A stretch of 64,000 nucleotides of DNA from Valencia hispanica (Eukaryota; Chordata; Actinopteri; Cyprinodontiformes; Valenciidae). A program made the position numbers and the translations under genes. Within the stretch, counting starts at the first letter, position 1, and each line of letters begins with the position of its first letter. The notes below the pieces were generated by a model. It searched no databases. It saw only the letters and a program-made list of their open reading frames with translations, and was not told the origin of the DNA. The stretch lies in the NCBI GenBank assembly GCA_963556495.2, contig OY747717.1, positions 1,561,001-1,625,000 of the forward strand. The letters are read 5' to 3'. Below are positions 33,664-46,300 of the stretch, piece after piece.

Positions 33664-36600
33664 TATTTTTTTTTTTTATTTTTTTTTTTTACGTGTCCTG
33701 TTTGGCAGTGTGGAGCTCAGAATTGGTGTCTGAGTACCAAGTAGAAGCCCAACAGATTTACTTTCACAAGCGGAGCAGTACAGCTTTTGCTATAGTACTC
33801 CACTTGATATATGTGTGAAAAATCTTTATTATGAATTGTTGGGGTTTTTATTTCCTGATGTTATGGACACGGAGACGGAAAATGAAGGAGAAGAAAGAAG
33901 GAAGATGAAGAAGAGAGGTAGGAAACAAAATGTCACGAGAGAGGGTGAGTTGAAAATACAAGAGAGGAAGGGGAACAAAGAAAACACAGGAAGACATTGA
34001 AGTCTGCCTCCATACCCACAGGACGGCAGAGAGAGGGGAAAAACAAAACACGAAAAAGGAACATCAACAAAACCAACCAAACATTGTGAACTAAGAATTA
34101 TACAACCACATCACACAAAAATAGATATAAAAATACAACAACAATGTCACAGAGAAACTCATGGTACCGATTAATCAAGCTCTAGTAATGATAACCTCAG
34201 CCCAAGAATATATCCTTAAACACCAGAGACCCCACATCTATGTGTGTGTGTTAGCATGCTGGTGCATATAAGGTTTCTCCATAAGAGTGTTCGATAGTTT
34301 GTGTGAGCAGACATCAATCCGTCTCCCAGGAATCGATGCAGACATGAAGGAGATCGGAGCAAAGACGTCCAAAGGACCACCAGAGCCCCAGGCGGACCCG
34401 GGCGGGGCCGACCGGATCCCCCAAGAGAGGAGAAAAGGAGAACCCCAGGGGAACATCCAGCGGCCACTATGCAGGGGCCCGGGGGGCAGCAGTGACGAAC
34501 CCACGGGCCCCGCCGGCAACCGGCCGCAACGAGGCAGGCATCCAACGAGGGCCAGGGCCAGTCCCACCCGCCAATGAACCGGCTACGCACGGTGCGCACA
34601 GAACAGGTGATCAAACGAGCAGAGACGCCGGATCCGCATCCCGCCGAGCCACCGAGCAGGCACCACCCAACAATCCCAAACCTGGCACCTCTAAAAGAGG
34701 TGCCCCAACCAACCAAAGGAAGATATCGGCCCAGCGCATCGGCCGACCGACACACCGGCCCCCCCAGGCCCAGCCAGGCACGCACCAGGTCCGAACCGGA
34801 TTGACCACCGGCGCACCGGCAGGCAGGGGCCCCCGTCACCGGTGGGGAGTGACGGAGGGGAAATAGGCCCCCCATTAAGTGTAAGGCCTGAGGTGCGCCA
34901 GGCGAGGGGGCAGACCAAGATCCAACCTGACAGGTAGACAAAGACATACAGACACAGTCATACGTTCCCTCCCTCTTAAACACATACATTCTCACTGACT
35001 CACCAAGACACCCATAAAAATGACACTGTACCCTCACTCACACACCCCATGCACACTTTATGCTCCCAGGTCCAGGTACTGATGCCCCAGTAGAGCCACC
35101 AGCCCCCGGACCCGGGAGGTGGACCCCCTACCTTCTAGGATGGAGACAAGCAGACCGCCAAGGGCCCCACAGTGGCAAAGCAGCCCGACAGCCCAGGACC
35201 CCGACCAGACCGCCTGTCCTCCTCCGGACCCCAACACCTGATGGCCCGTAGCGAACAGGGGTGGGAAAAGACCCCTAGCCTCCATCCTCCCGCTCGAGTA
35301 TGGTGTTGATGCGTGTTGTTATAATGTGCATTTAAAACAGAGGGGTGGGATGTGGGGGAGGCAGCCACACATCCCCCAACCCCCACCCCGAGCCCTCAGT
35401 GTCTATATGTGCTTTAACAGTGGGCACCGGCACCAGAGGTGAAGCTGATTGTACCGCTCCCCCTCTGGATGCCGAAAAGTGTGCCCACCCCAAAGTCCCT
35501 ACATATGTGTCGTGTGAAAATGTTATAAGTGGGAGTGTCTAAGTTGTATATTAAAATTGGGACCCGGGACACCACGGGACAGCGAGGAGGGAAGCCCCTC
35601 CTCGCACCCCAGTGATGTGGCTATGCCCCAAGACCCTATATGAGTGGTAAAGTGATGGAGCGGGTGGACAGAGGTGTCCAGGGATGGGGAGGGAAGGACT
35701 GGGAGACAAAATGTCTTCCCAGGGAGCCAGCTCCCCCACTGACCCCAATAGGCACCGCTGTTCACCGGGATCCACCAGGGGAGGGAGGCCATGGCACGTC
35801 CGACCCGGGGCCCACGGCCACAGCACCACAAAGCCCCACGGACCCCAAGGCAGTCCCCCCAGCCCCATCCCAGAAGGGGAACTAAACCCACCCTGACATT
35901 CGCTCTACTCTCAAAACACAAAAGACACTAGACACCCAGGTTGAGTTTGCCCCCCCCCCCCCCCCCTCCCGCACACCCCTCCCCCCCGTCCAGGTGCCCT
36001 CGTAGGGGGAGAGCACCTGCTGCCACACAGCAGCAGCCTCCCCGCCAGCAAAGGAGGCCCCCAGCGCCACCCGCACACCGGAGGCCCCCGTAGCCCGAAC
36101 CACGTCGACGTACCTGCCCAGACCAGGAGCAAACCGATGAGCCGGGCGGCCGACCCACCAGGCCGACATCCACCAGCCTCATTCTTTGTGGAGCGACCAC
36201 TGTTGCTCAACGGCCCGGCAGGAGACCAAACCCGGCGCCCCACCCACCTGCCCTGCACGCCCACCACCCGGCCAGTCCACCCGCAAGTCCGACCGATCCC
36301 GGCCAAATGCCCAACCCCAGCGCCCCACACAAAGACCAAGACCCAGGAGCCAAGTCCAGTGCAAAAAAGGACTGATCCGGCCCAGAAACGCCACCCAGCC
36401 GCCGCGACCAGCAGCCAGGCACCCCAACCAGCAAACAAGGCGAGACGCCATACAGGGACCGACGATGACAATCGGCCCAGAGAAAAAGAGAGAGGCGGCC
36501 GCACATGCCGGCCACCGGCCGGCCACGACCCCCACAGCCAACAGAGACCCCACGCCGGCCGATCCCCAGCCAGGACCGCAGCTAGGGGGCGCGGCGCCCC

Positions 36601-39476
36601 CGAGCCCCGAATCCCCAGGCCCACCCCAGACCCTACCCAGGCGCAGCCCGGCCAGCAGGCCAGTAACCCATGTCCGCCAGTGCAACCCCCCCAAGGCACC
36701 GCAGCCATCAGGAGTCACCACCAAAGCCCAACCCCAGGCCGGCCACTACGTCCAGCGCCCCATCCGCCCAGTGATCCCACCCCCCGGGGTCCCCCCCAGA
36801 CGCCTCCAACCCCAAAACCCCCACATCAGCAACAGTGTCCCAAACGACAAAACCAAGTGCCCCCCACCCCCACTAGGTGATGGAGCCGATCAAAGGAGCC
36901 CAGAGAGATTGATCAGATATGGAGCCAGAGGCCGTCTCAAGACCAATATGGTCCAACAAGAGATTTCTATACTGATTAATATTAAGAGCTTTTTTATTTT
37001 TCCAGTTCAGGAGGATAGTTTTCTTAGCGATGCATAAGGCAATGTGAACCATTAGAAATGACTTTGTGTCCATGGTGACATCATTTAAATTTCCTAACAG
37101 GCAAATTGAGGGAGATGGTGGGATGTTACATTTCAGACACTTTGATAAGTCCTCACAAATCTGGCACCAAAATTTCTTAACAGGTGGACAGAACCAAAGC
37201 GCATGAGCATAAGTATCTGGTATATTGCTTGTGCATTGTAAGCAGGTATTAGACGATGTAAAACCCATCCTAAACATTCGTTGACCTGTATAGTGTACTC
37301 TATGAAGGATTTTGTATTGTATTAATTGCAAATTAGGATTTTTTGTTATTTTAAAGGTTCTTAAACATATCTGAGACCAGACGATTTGGTCAAAGCTGGC
37401 TGATAAATCCACCTCCCATTTTGAAATAGGGATGGCTATTGATTCATCTAATGTAGATAAAGTTTTGTATATTTTAGACAGCAATTTGGGGGGGTTGAGA
37501 TTAAGAAAATCTAAAACTCTTGCTGGAATTTGTAATTCAGCTGTATTGAGCCTTAATTACCTTTAATAATAGATTTAATTTGTTGATATTCTAAGAATTT
37601 GTTTTTATCAATTCCATATTGTGTAATTAATGTATTAAATGGGATAAAGTCTGTTCCTTCAAATATATGTTCCAGGTATTCAATTCCATTGCACCTCCAG
37701 ACTGGGAAATTTATCATACATTTTTTTTGCAAGATGTCGGGGTTATTCCAGATGGGTGTACGTCTGCATGGGATTATTGTGGACTCTGTCATTTTTAGAA
37801 ACTCCCACCATGCTGTCAGAGAGGAGCTGATATTTATGCTTTTAAAGCATTCATATTGTTTTATATTTGAGCTAATAAATGGTAGGTCTGAAAGTTTTAT
37901 CTTATTACATAGTGTCTGTTCTACGTCTATCCAGGACTCGTCTAGGTAGCTATGTTTTAACCATCTTGATATGTATTGGAACCTGTTGGCTAAGAAATAA
38001 TGATGGAAATTTGGTAGATCTAGACCTCCTTTTTCTTTGTACTTCTGCAGTGTTTTTAAGCTGATACGTGGGGGTTTATCTTTCCAAAGAAATTTAGAGA
38101 TAGAGGAGTCCAGACATCTAAACCAGTCTAGTGATGGTTTACTTTGGATCATTGAGAATAAGTTGTTGATTCTGGGCAAAACCATCATTTTTATTGAAGC
38201 AACCCTTCCCATAAGTGATATGGGTAGAGATTTCCATCTGGCAAGATCATCTTCCACTTTTTTTAAAAGTGGGATGTAATTTAACGTTATTAAATCTGCC
38301 ATTCTTGGTGAGACATTGATACCTAAATAGGTAATATTCCCTGACTGCAGTTGTGTATTAGTTGGATTCTGGACAGAACAATTGATTGGAAGAACTGTAG
38401 ATTTTAAACAATTTATAGAATAATCTGAAACATTTGAGTAAGAGTTTATCAACCCGATTACCTGAGAGAAAGAGGTTTGTGAATGCTGGAGAAAAAGTAA
38501 TACATCATCTGCATAAAGACTGATTTTATGTTCTATGTTATTGCATTTTATGCCTTTAATATTGTGAGTTTGCCTGATCGCTGCAGCTAGTGGTTCAATA
38601 AAAATAGCAAACAGGGAGGGAGAGAGAGGACATCCCTGCCTGGTACCTCTCTGAAGATAAAACCTAGATGATGTTTGGTTATTTGTTCTGATACACGCTG
38701 TTGGTGAACTGTATAATATTTTCAACCAGTTTATAAAAGAATTTCCAAAGCCAAATTTATGTAAGGTTACAAATAAGAATTTCCAGTTAACTCTATCAAA
38801 TGCTTTTTCTGCATCTAAAGATAATATATTAGTTTTAATGTTTTTACAGTTAGAAAAATCTATTAAATCTATTAATCTACGTGAATTCGTGGATGAATGT
38901 CTCCCTTTAATAAAACCAGTTTGATCAGGATGTATTATAAGAGGGGTTACTTTCTCTATCCTTTTTGCGAGGGCTTTGCAGATTATTTTAAGATCAACAT
39001 TAATGAGGGATATGGGACGATAGCTGGTAGGAAACAAAGGGTCCTTACCTGATTTTAGTAGACGACTAATGTAGGCAGAATTCATATTTGGTGGGAGTCG
39101 GCCATTTTCCTTGGTTTCCTGCAGCATTCTGTGGAATGTTGGTGCCAGAATATTCCAGGATTCTTTATAGAACTCTGCTGGAAATCCATCTGGGCCTGGA
39201 GCCTTTTAATTGGGCATGCCTTGGAGGGCCTCCTGGAGTTCAGCCGCTGTTAGTGGTGAATCCAGGGCCATCGCTTGACTTTCAGATAATTTAGGTAGTG
39301 TTATGTTATCAAAAAATTGTTCAATTTCATGATCCGATGGATTTATCTCTGGTGAGTATAATGCCTTGTAAAATTCCTTAAATGTGTTGTTTATTCTTCC
39401 AGGATCATATACTGTACTCCCGGTCTGATCTTTAATAGCAGATATAGTTGTTTTTTCTTTATTAATACATTATTAA
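33664..39476 (-). mobile_element. L1-like (L1/Tx1 group) LINE, 5'-truncated, with intact 15-bp target-site duplication
   Basis: tacatttcaactttc flanks the insert exactly (33649-33663 and 39477-39491). A poly-A end (poly-T on plus, about 33665-33692) sits at the low-coordinate side, as expected for minus-strand insertion. ORF2 on minus: 39127-37553 is a 524-codon RT frame (TSYRPISLINVDLKIICKAL, DQTGFIKGRHS, LSLDAEKAFDRVNW, RGTRQGCPLSPSLFAIFIEP, ISLYADDVLLFL, FLWKDKPPRI). Upstream SDHEIEQFFDNI...LQGMPN is cut by one TAA before KAPGPDGFPAEFY. Downstream 37484-36873 continues the C terminus (CLQCTSNIPDTYAHALWFCP) after a frameshift. The endonuclease is missing. Confidence 0.88.
34290..36880 (-). 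other. 2.6-kb GC-rich, strand-asymmetric 3' region of the L1-like LINE
   Basis: Between the end of ORF2 and the poly-A, the plus strand is packed with C runs and ccc/gcc words (the minus strand is therefore G-rich), including a poly-C tract at about 35951-35967. Long open frames exist in all phases because stops are rare in GC-rich DNA, and their Pro/Arg/Gly composition is not protein-like, so no gene is called. The target-site duplication shows this belongs to the element rather than to a host CpG island. Confidence 0.75.
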
Positions 39477-39491
39477 TACATTTCAACTTTC

Positions 39492-40333
39492 AAAATTGGT
39501 TAGATTTTGCGACCACAGAAGAAAATATTTAAATAAACGTTGATATCAAAGTTCCTGCGCTGATATGATGCATAATTCAGAAAAGTTTTAATATTTACAG
39601 TAAGACCAGGACAGAATGTGGAAATTTTCCACTTTTCTGCAGGTTTCTCATTTTCCTTCTGTATGAGGAAAAGTTGGAACTTTCTGACTTCAGCTTCTTC
39701 TTCTGGTTTCATGTTTCTAGGAAGGTAACCTGCAGGATGAAATGTTGCATCATCAAATCCCTGCTCTGTCTACAGTTCCTCAAACTGTCCATGTTATTTT
39801 TCCCAGGATCTGTTCGCCGTGGTCATGCCAAAGTTTGCTTTCCACAGAATAAAACTATCGGCCTGCGGTTTGGTTTTTGCACAGCAAGCATCAAACCAGC
39901 TGCTGCTGGAGTTTTTTTTCTTCCTGAAGTCATTTCCAGTCTTTCGCTCTGATTGCATGTCTGATCTGGCTGCTCTGACTAACAATTACTGGAATGTTGC
40001 TGCTCGGTTTCCTGTGTGGATTTCACAACCACTGTGAACATTTCCAGTGAATGATTGGAGTGGCGGCAGCATGCAGGGAGGGCTGCTTCAGGGAGTAACC
40101 CAACCCTCCGACTTTCTTCATTTTGACTCACTGTCCTCAAGCTGGAGCGATCCTGACCTCTGTGTGTGAGCTTTTTATAATTTCATTTGATCCCAAACGG
40201 GTCAGGAAGAGACGGTTTAACGGTTGGTGGCTTTAAACGGACCCTGCTTGTCCTGCCACAGGTTTCCCACTAACATCTGAATCCCTGCAGACGTTCCCAG
40301 TTCTGGGAGCGGATAAGGATAAGGAGGATTAAA
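39492..40333. other. Upstream flank of the cytokine receptor
   Basis: Non-coding sequence ahead of the signal-peptide exon, presumably holding the promoter and 5' UTR. No TATA box or named site was identified. Nothing repeat-like was recognised. Confidence 0.4.
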
Positions 40334-43300
40334 ATGATCATGTGTTGGTTTTTGTTGTTGCTTCTGGTCAGTCTGAGTGAACAGGACAGACATCAAACAG
40401 GTCAGTTCTTCCTTCTTTCTCTCTAACTCTGCTTTTATTTCTGACTGCAATCTATGTTTAAAATATTGGCAGGTTTAATGGAAATGCTAAGAGTGAGGGG
40501 ATTATGAATCAGCTAAGAGTTTTAGACGGTTTTAAACACGTTTGTATTTGCTGGTTAGTGAATCTGAAACCAGGATCACAATCTTTGAGACCGAATTTAA
40601 AATAATAATTTGATTCTAATTTAAAAACTCTCTTTATATAGGAATCCTTCGTTTGGTTTTTGGTTTTGAAGCTCAACGCTGAATCATCTCAAAGAAAACG
40701 GTATAATTTAATCACTGACTGGAAGGGGTAACATTTCATCTCAATCAAATTAATTGAAGTGAAAATAAATCAAACTATTCATCTATACCTGCATATTCTT
40801 GAGGGGGGTGGGGTGGGGGGGTTGGGGGGGGGTATCTCCAGTGGTCATTGGGCGAGAGACAGGTCTCCAGTCCATCCCAGAACAAACAGCCATGCAGATG
40901 TTCATACATAAGCTGGAGTACCCAGAGAGAACATGCACTTTTTACTTCTATAGCATGGTCTCGTCCAGATCAATCAGACTGGATGGAGAACATCTCAGAA
41001 CATCAACATTCGAGTCCTGCCATAGATTCTCATGTGGATTTAGGTCTGGACTTCTTCTGGCTTTCTTCTCGTCCTTCTTCCATAAAAGACCCGATTTTCG
41101 GACTGCATGAATAATAGTTGTCCTGTGGTCAGATTTTCCCACCTGAGCTGAGGATCTCTGCAGCTCCTCCAGAGCTTCTCTGATCAAAGCTGTCAGTCCG
41201 GGTGGTCCATCCTCTCTCCATGATGATGGATTGATCAGAGATCTGGGAGATGTTGTTGTAGAACCTAACCCTGCTTTAAAGCAGACCAGAACCTCCTAGG
41301 CCAGAACCAGAATATCTGCAATTGGACTTCACTGGACTCTGTTCCACTTGTTCCAGCTCCTCAGGAGGAATCCCAAGGTGTTCTCAGGCCAGCCGAGAAA
41401 CATAGTCCCTCCAGCGTGTCCTGGGTTTTCCCCTGGGCCTCCTCCCCGTGGGACGTGCCTGAAACACCTCACCAGGGAGGCGTCCAGGAGGCATCCTGAC
41501 CAGATGCCCGAGCCACCTCAACTGACTCCTCTCGATGTGGAGGAGCAGCGGCTCTACATAGGAATGTAGATCGACCGCTAAACCGAGAGCTTCGCCTTTC
41601 GGCTCAGGTTTCTCTTCAACATGACAGACCGGTACAGCGCCCGCATAACTGCAGATGCCCCACCAATCCGTCTATCGATCTCCCGTTCCATTTTTCCCTC
41701 ATTCGTGAACAAGACCCCCAGATACTTAAACTCCTCCACTTGGGGAAGGACCTCATCCCCGACCAGGAGGAGGCACCCCACCCTTTTCCGGCTCAAGACC
41801 ATGGCCTCGGATTTGGAGGTGCTGATTCTCATCCCAGCCACTTCACACTCGGCTGCGAACCGCTCCAGCGAAAGCTGTAGATCACGCTCCGATGAAGCCA
41901 GCAGGACCACGTCATCTGCAAAAAGCAGAGACCCGATCCTGAGGCCACCAAAACGGATCCCCTCAACGCCTTGGCTGCGCCTAGAAATCCTGTCCATAAA
42001 AGGCATGAACAGGATCGGTGACAAAAGGCAACCTTGGCGGAGTCCAACTCTCACCAGAAACAAGCCCGACTTACTGCCGGCAATGTGAACCAAACTCTGG
42101 CACCGGTCGTACAGGGACCTAACAGCCCGTATCAAGGGGCCTGGTACCCCATACTCCCGGAGTACCCTCCACAGGGATCTCCGAGGGACACTGTCGAGCG
42201 CCATCTCCAAGTCCAGAAAACACATGTAGACCGGTTGGGCGAACTCCCACGCACCCTCCAGGACCCTGCTGAGGGTGTAGAGCTGGTCCAGTGTTCCACG
42301 GCCAGGACGAAAACCACATTGTTCCTCCTGGATCCGAGGTTCGACTATCCGTCTGACCCTCCTCTCCAGAACCCCTGAATAGACCTTACCAGGGAGGCTC
42401 AGAAGTGTGATCCCCCTGTAGTTGGAACACACTCTGTGGTCCCCCTTGTTAAACAGGGGGACCACCACCCCGGTCTGCCAATCCAAGGGAACTGCCCCCG
42501 ATGTCCACGCAATATTGCAGAGCCGCGTTAACCAACACAGCCCCACAACATCCAGGGCCTGGAGGAATCTCATACACCCTCAGAGCCTTGCCACCGAGGA
42601 GCTTTTTAATGACCTCGGTGACCTCAGTACCAGAGACCCAAAGTCCCCAAACCCTGCTTCCAGACTGGAAAGCGTGCCGGTGGGATTGAGGAGGTCTTCA
42701 AAGTATTCCATCCACCGACCCAAAACGTCCCGCATCAAGGTCAGCAGCACACCATCCCCACTGTAAACAGTGTTGGTGGCAGACCGCTTGCCCCCCAGAG
42801 ACGCCAGCAGACCCTCACAACACGTTTGGGCCTTCCGGGTCTGTCCGGCATCCTCCCCCACCATCGGAGCCAACTCACCACCAGGGAGTGGTCAGTGGAC
42901 AGCTCAGCCCCTCTCTTCACCCGAATGTCCAAAACATGCGGCCTCAGATCAGATGTGACGACAACCAAGTCTATCATCAAGCTGCGGCCTAGGGTGTCCT
43001 GGTGCCAAGTGCACATATGGATCCAATAACAAGACACCACTCGGGTTCAGATCGGGGGCGCCATTCCGCCCAAACACACCCCTCCAGGTCTCACTGTCAC
43101 TGCCCACATGAGCGTTGAAGTCCCCCAGCAGAACAAGCGAGTCCCTGGGAGGAGCACTCTCCAGCACCCCCTCCAAGGACTCCAAAAAGGGTGGGTAATA
43201 TGATCTGCCGTTTGGCGCGTAAGCACAAACAACAGTCAGGACCTGTCCCCCCACCTGTAGGTGGAGGGAGGCTACCTTCTCATTCACCGGGGTAAACTCC

Positions 43301-46300
43301 AACGTACAGGCGCCGAGATGAGGGGCAACAAGTAGGCCCACCCCAGCTCGGCGCCTCTCAGCGGGGGCAACTCCAGAGTGGAAGAGAGCCCAACCCCTCT
43401 CGAAGAGACGGGTTCCAGAGCCAGAGGTTCCAGAGCCAGAGCCGTGCATCGAGGCGAGTCCGAAGATTTCCAATTGAAACCTCGCACACCAGCTCCGGCT
43501 CCTTCCCCACCAGAGAGGTGACGTTCCAAGTCCTGAGAGGCAGCTTCTGCAAAATCTGACATTCTGAAATCTGATGCATTGTTAGATTATTGATCCATAT
43601 CTTATTCAATTCAAATTCAAAAATACTTTATTGATCTCAAACAGAAATTAAGTGTTGTTGTAGTTCATACTAATTAATTCTTTAAGGAGTTGTTGTAGAT
43701 CACGATGGCGGTGGGCAGGAAGGATTCGCTGTAGCGGTCTGTGTTGCAGCGAAACTGAAAAGGGCTCCGACTGAAGACACTCTGTTGTTGTAGGATAGTC
43801 TCTTGAAGACGATGCTCAGGGTTGTCCAAAACTTTTTAGATTTTTATGAAGAATCCTTCTTTGCATCATCATCTCCAGATATTCCACAGTCGTTCCCAGA
43901 ATATAACCAGAACAGAACCAGAACCTTCTTCATCAGGTTGTTGAGCCTTTTTAAGTCCTCATGACCGTAGGTGAGGGTTGGAACGTAGAAGAACCAACAA
44001 ATCTAGAGGTTCACCTTCCAGATCGGAATCAAATATGAGCTTCTTCCTTTGATGATGCTTCAGTAATGATCACATAATCAAAACAATGAGCTCTAAAGCA
44101 GTAACTGTCCTTTCTCAGGTGTTTCACGATGCGGACCTCAGAATCTACAAGTCAGCAGGTTGGACCAGACGGTCCTGATAACCTGGGAGGACGACGCTTC
44201 CTGCTTGGCTCTGAAGGAACCGATTCTCTACAAGATGACAGTTCTCATTGAACACAAGGAAGCTCATTCTGTGAGTTTATTCCCACGGTTTGATAATAAC
44301 GCCACATGCCTGCTCGGCCTCTGACATGGCTGTGGAAATATCTCAGGATGAAGTCTCAGTGCCGCCGGACGACGTCGGATCGACCCACTCCTGGAGGTGG
44401 ATGTCTCCGTTGCCGTTGGAGTGTGCTTCCCACACCTTCAGGCTGAGATCCCAAACCAACAACCAGACGAGTCAGCTGGAACAAGAAACAACTCTTCATG
44501 GTCAAAAACCGCCTTGAGATCCGAGTCCCACACGTCATGCTGAAGCTTAACGTCACTCTTGTGTTTCTGCAGGTGAAACCGGATCTGGTAGGGAAAAAGT
44601 CTTCCCTCAGGATGCAGTGCTGGAAGCTGGCAGCATGGGCACCTTCTGCTGTATCGTCCCACATGGTGAAGAGTTTGATAAAATGACGGTGAATGGATCT
44701 AAAGACAGAAACATGAGCACCAAGATGATCAGTGAGCAGAAATATGCTGTGACTCTGCAGCTGGAACCCTTCTGGGATCGCTGCGTGGTTGTCGGATGTG
44801 AAACCAAAGAACCAACAAGAGGACCCTACGGATCTTGTGTTTACATTGGCTGTAAGTTAGAGGCGAAAATGTGGTTCCAGGAAATTCCTCCCTTGGGTGA
44901 GTAATCTCAGATATTTTTATTCGTATCTATCATGAATCAGACCCACCTGATGTTAGAGATCTTCAGTGTGAAACTCGGGATCTGGAGTCTGTGGAATGTT
45001 TCTGGGACAAAGGAAGAGACACGATGGTGGAAATCAAGAGTGAGACCAATTATCAGCTGGATGGAAGGTAAAAGGAAACAATCTAGATCTAGATCTATCT
45101 GTGTAGAGATCAAGAATGAACCACAGGGTATATTTAACCACATTTAAAGCTCATGTAACAGGTAAACATATATTCAACTCTAGTTCATGTATGAAGCCTG
45201 TATCTGACAGGAGCTGCTTATCAGCTGGATCCAATAACTGATCAGAATCAGAATCTTTATAAAAGCAGGTTTGTCAGTTTGCTGCTTTAGAGCGAAACAG
45301 GATTGTGTTAAGACAACAGCAGGACAGATACACATCAGCAATGACCCTAAATCAGCAACTAGTGCTGCAAATCAATTTAGGAAGGGTTCAAAGGTCATCT
45401 CCAAACTGTCTGAAGTCCGTCATTCTCTAGAGAGGGAAACATCTCAGACGTCTGCAGTTTCAGCCCTTAGCTTAACTTAAATATCTAGCCAGCTAATGGA
45501 CTTTTTTACTTTATAAAATTTTAAATTATGGAATATCTAACTAGCGTACGAGGAGGTTAGCCTAGACATCCTGCAAACTAATGTGCATACTGACAAGCTA
45601 ACCAGCATGCTAACCTGCATATCTAGCCAGATAGCTAACATGCAAGTAAGTTAGTCTGGGGGTGTTTCTCAATGCCAAGGAACCTCGCCTTGATGCCTTG
45701 GTCCCGCCCTGGTTGCCTAGGAGACACGTCATCAGGGACCGCCAAGGCGTGTTCCAATCTTCATGTGCTACCGAGGCGTCTGTCCTCCGTTTGTCTGCCG
45801 TTTAGCTAACTGACCGAGGATGCATGGGAGGTTCCTTGATGCCTTCCCTCTGTCAAAAATTTCCCAGAATGCATCGCGGTATTTTCAAAGTTGCAGCTTC
45901 GGTTGCTAGCAGGCGCTAACTAGCTTTCACATTTGATTTAACCAATATATACACAATTAAAAAAGTAAAACTCTCGTTATACATCTATGTTGAAACTTAT
46001 CCGTATAAAGTCGGGACGTAAACAGAGCGCGTAAGCAAAAGGCGGGCCCTGGGCAGCTGCGGTCACATGACGTAAGTCTGTTCCATTTAATTGGGGGGGG
46101 GGGGGGGTATCTTGAAAAATTGACTTTCTGAAGCTTGATATCCTGAGAACCTGTCTTTCCCTCATTAAAAACATGCCTGAAGTGTTGCTCTGACCCATTC
46201 ACTCATGTTAGAGGGATCTTTGAGTCTCTGCTGGTAGTTTTCAGGGTTGCTGAAACGCCTGCTCCCACCTATCCCCGCCTTTTCCACCCGTCTCCTCCCC

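Noticed and set aside
34216..37037. Many long open frames (up to 283 codons) on both strands in the C-rich block
   Set aside because: Their length follows from GC-rich, stop-poor DNA; composition is Pro/Arg/Gly filler with no domain, and the block is inside the L1-like element's target-site duplication.
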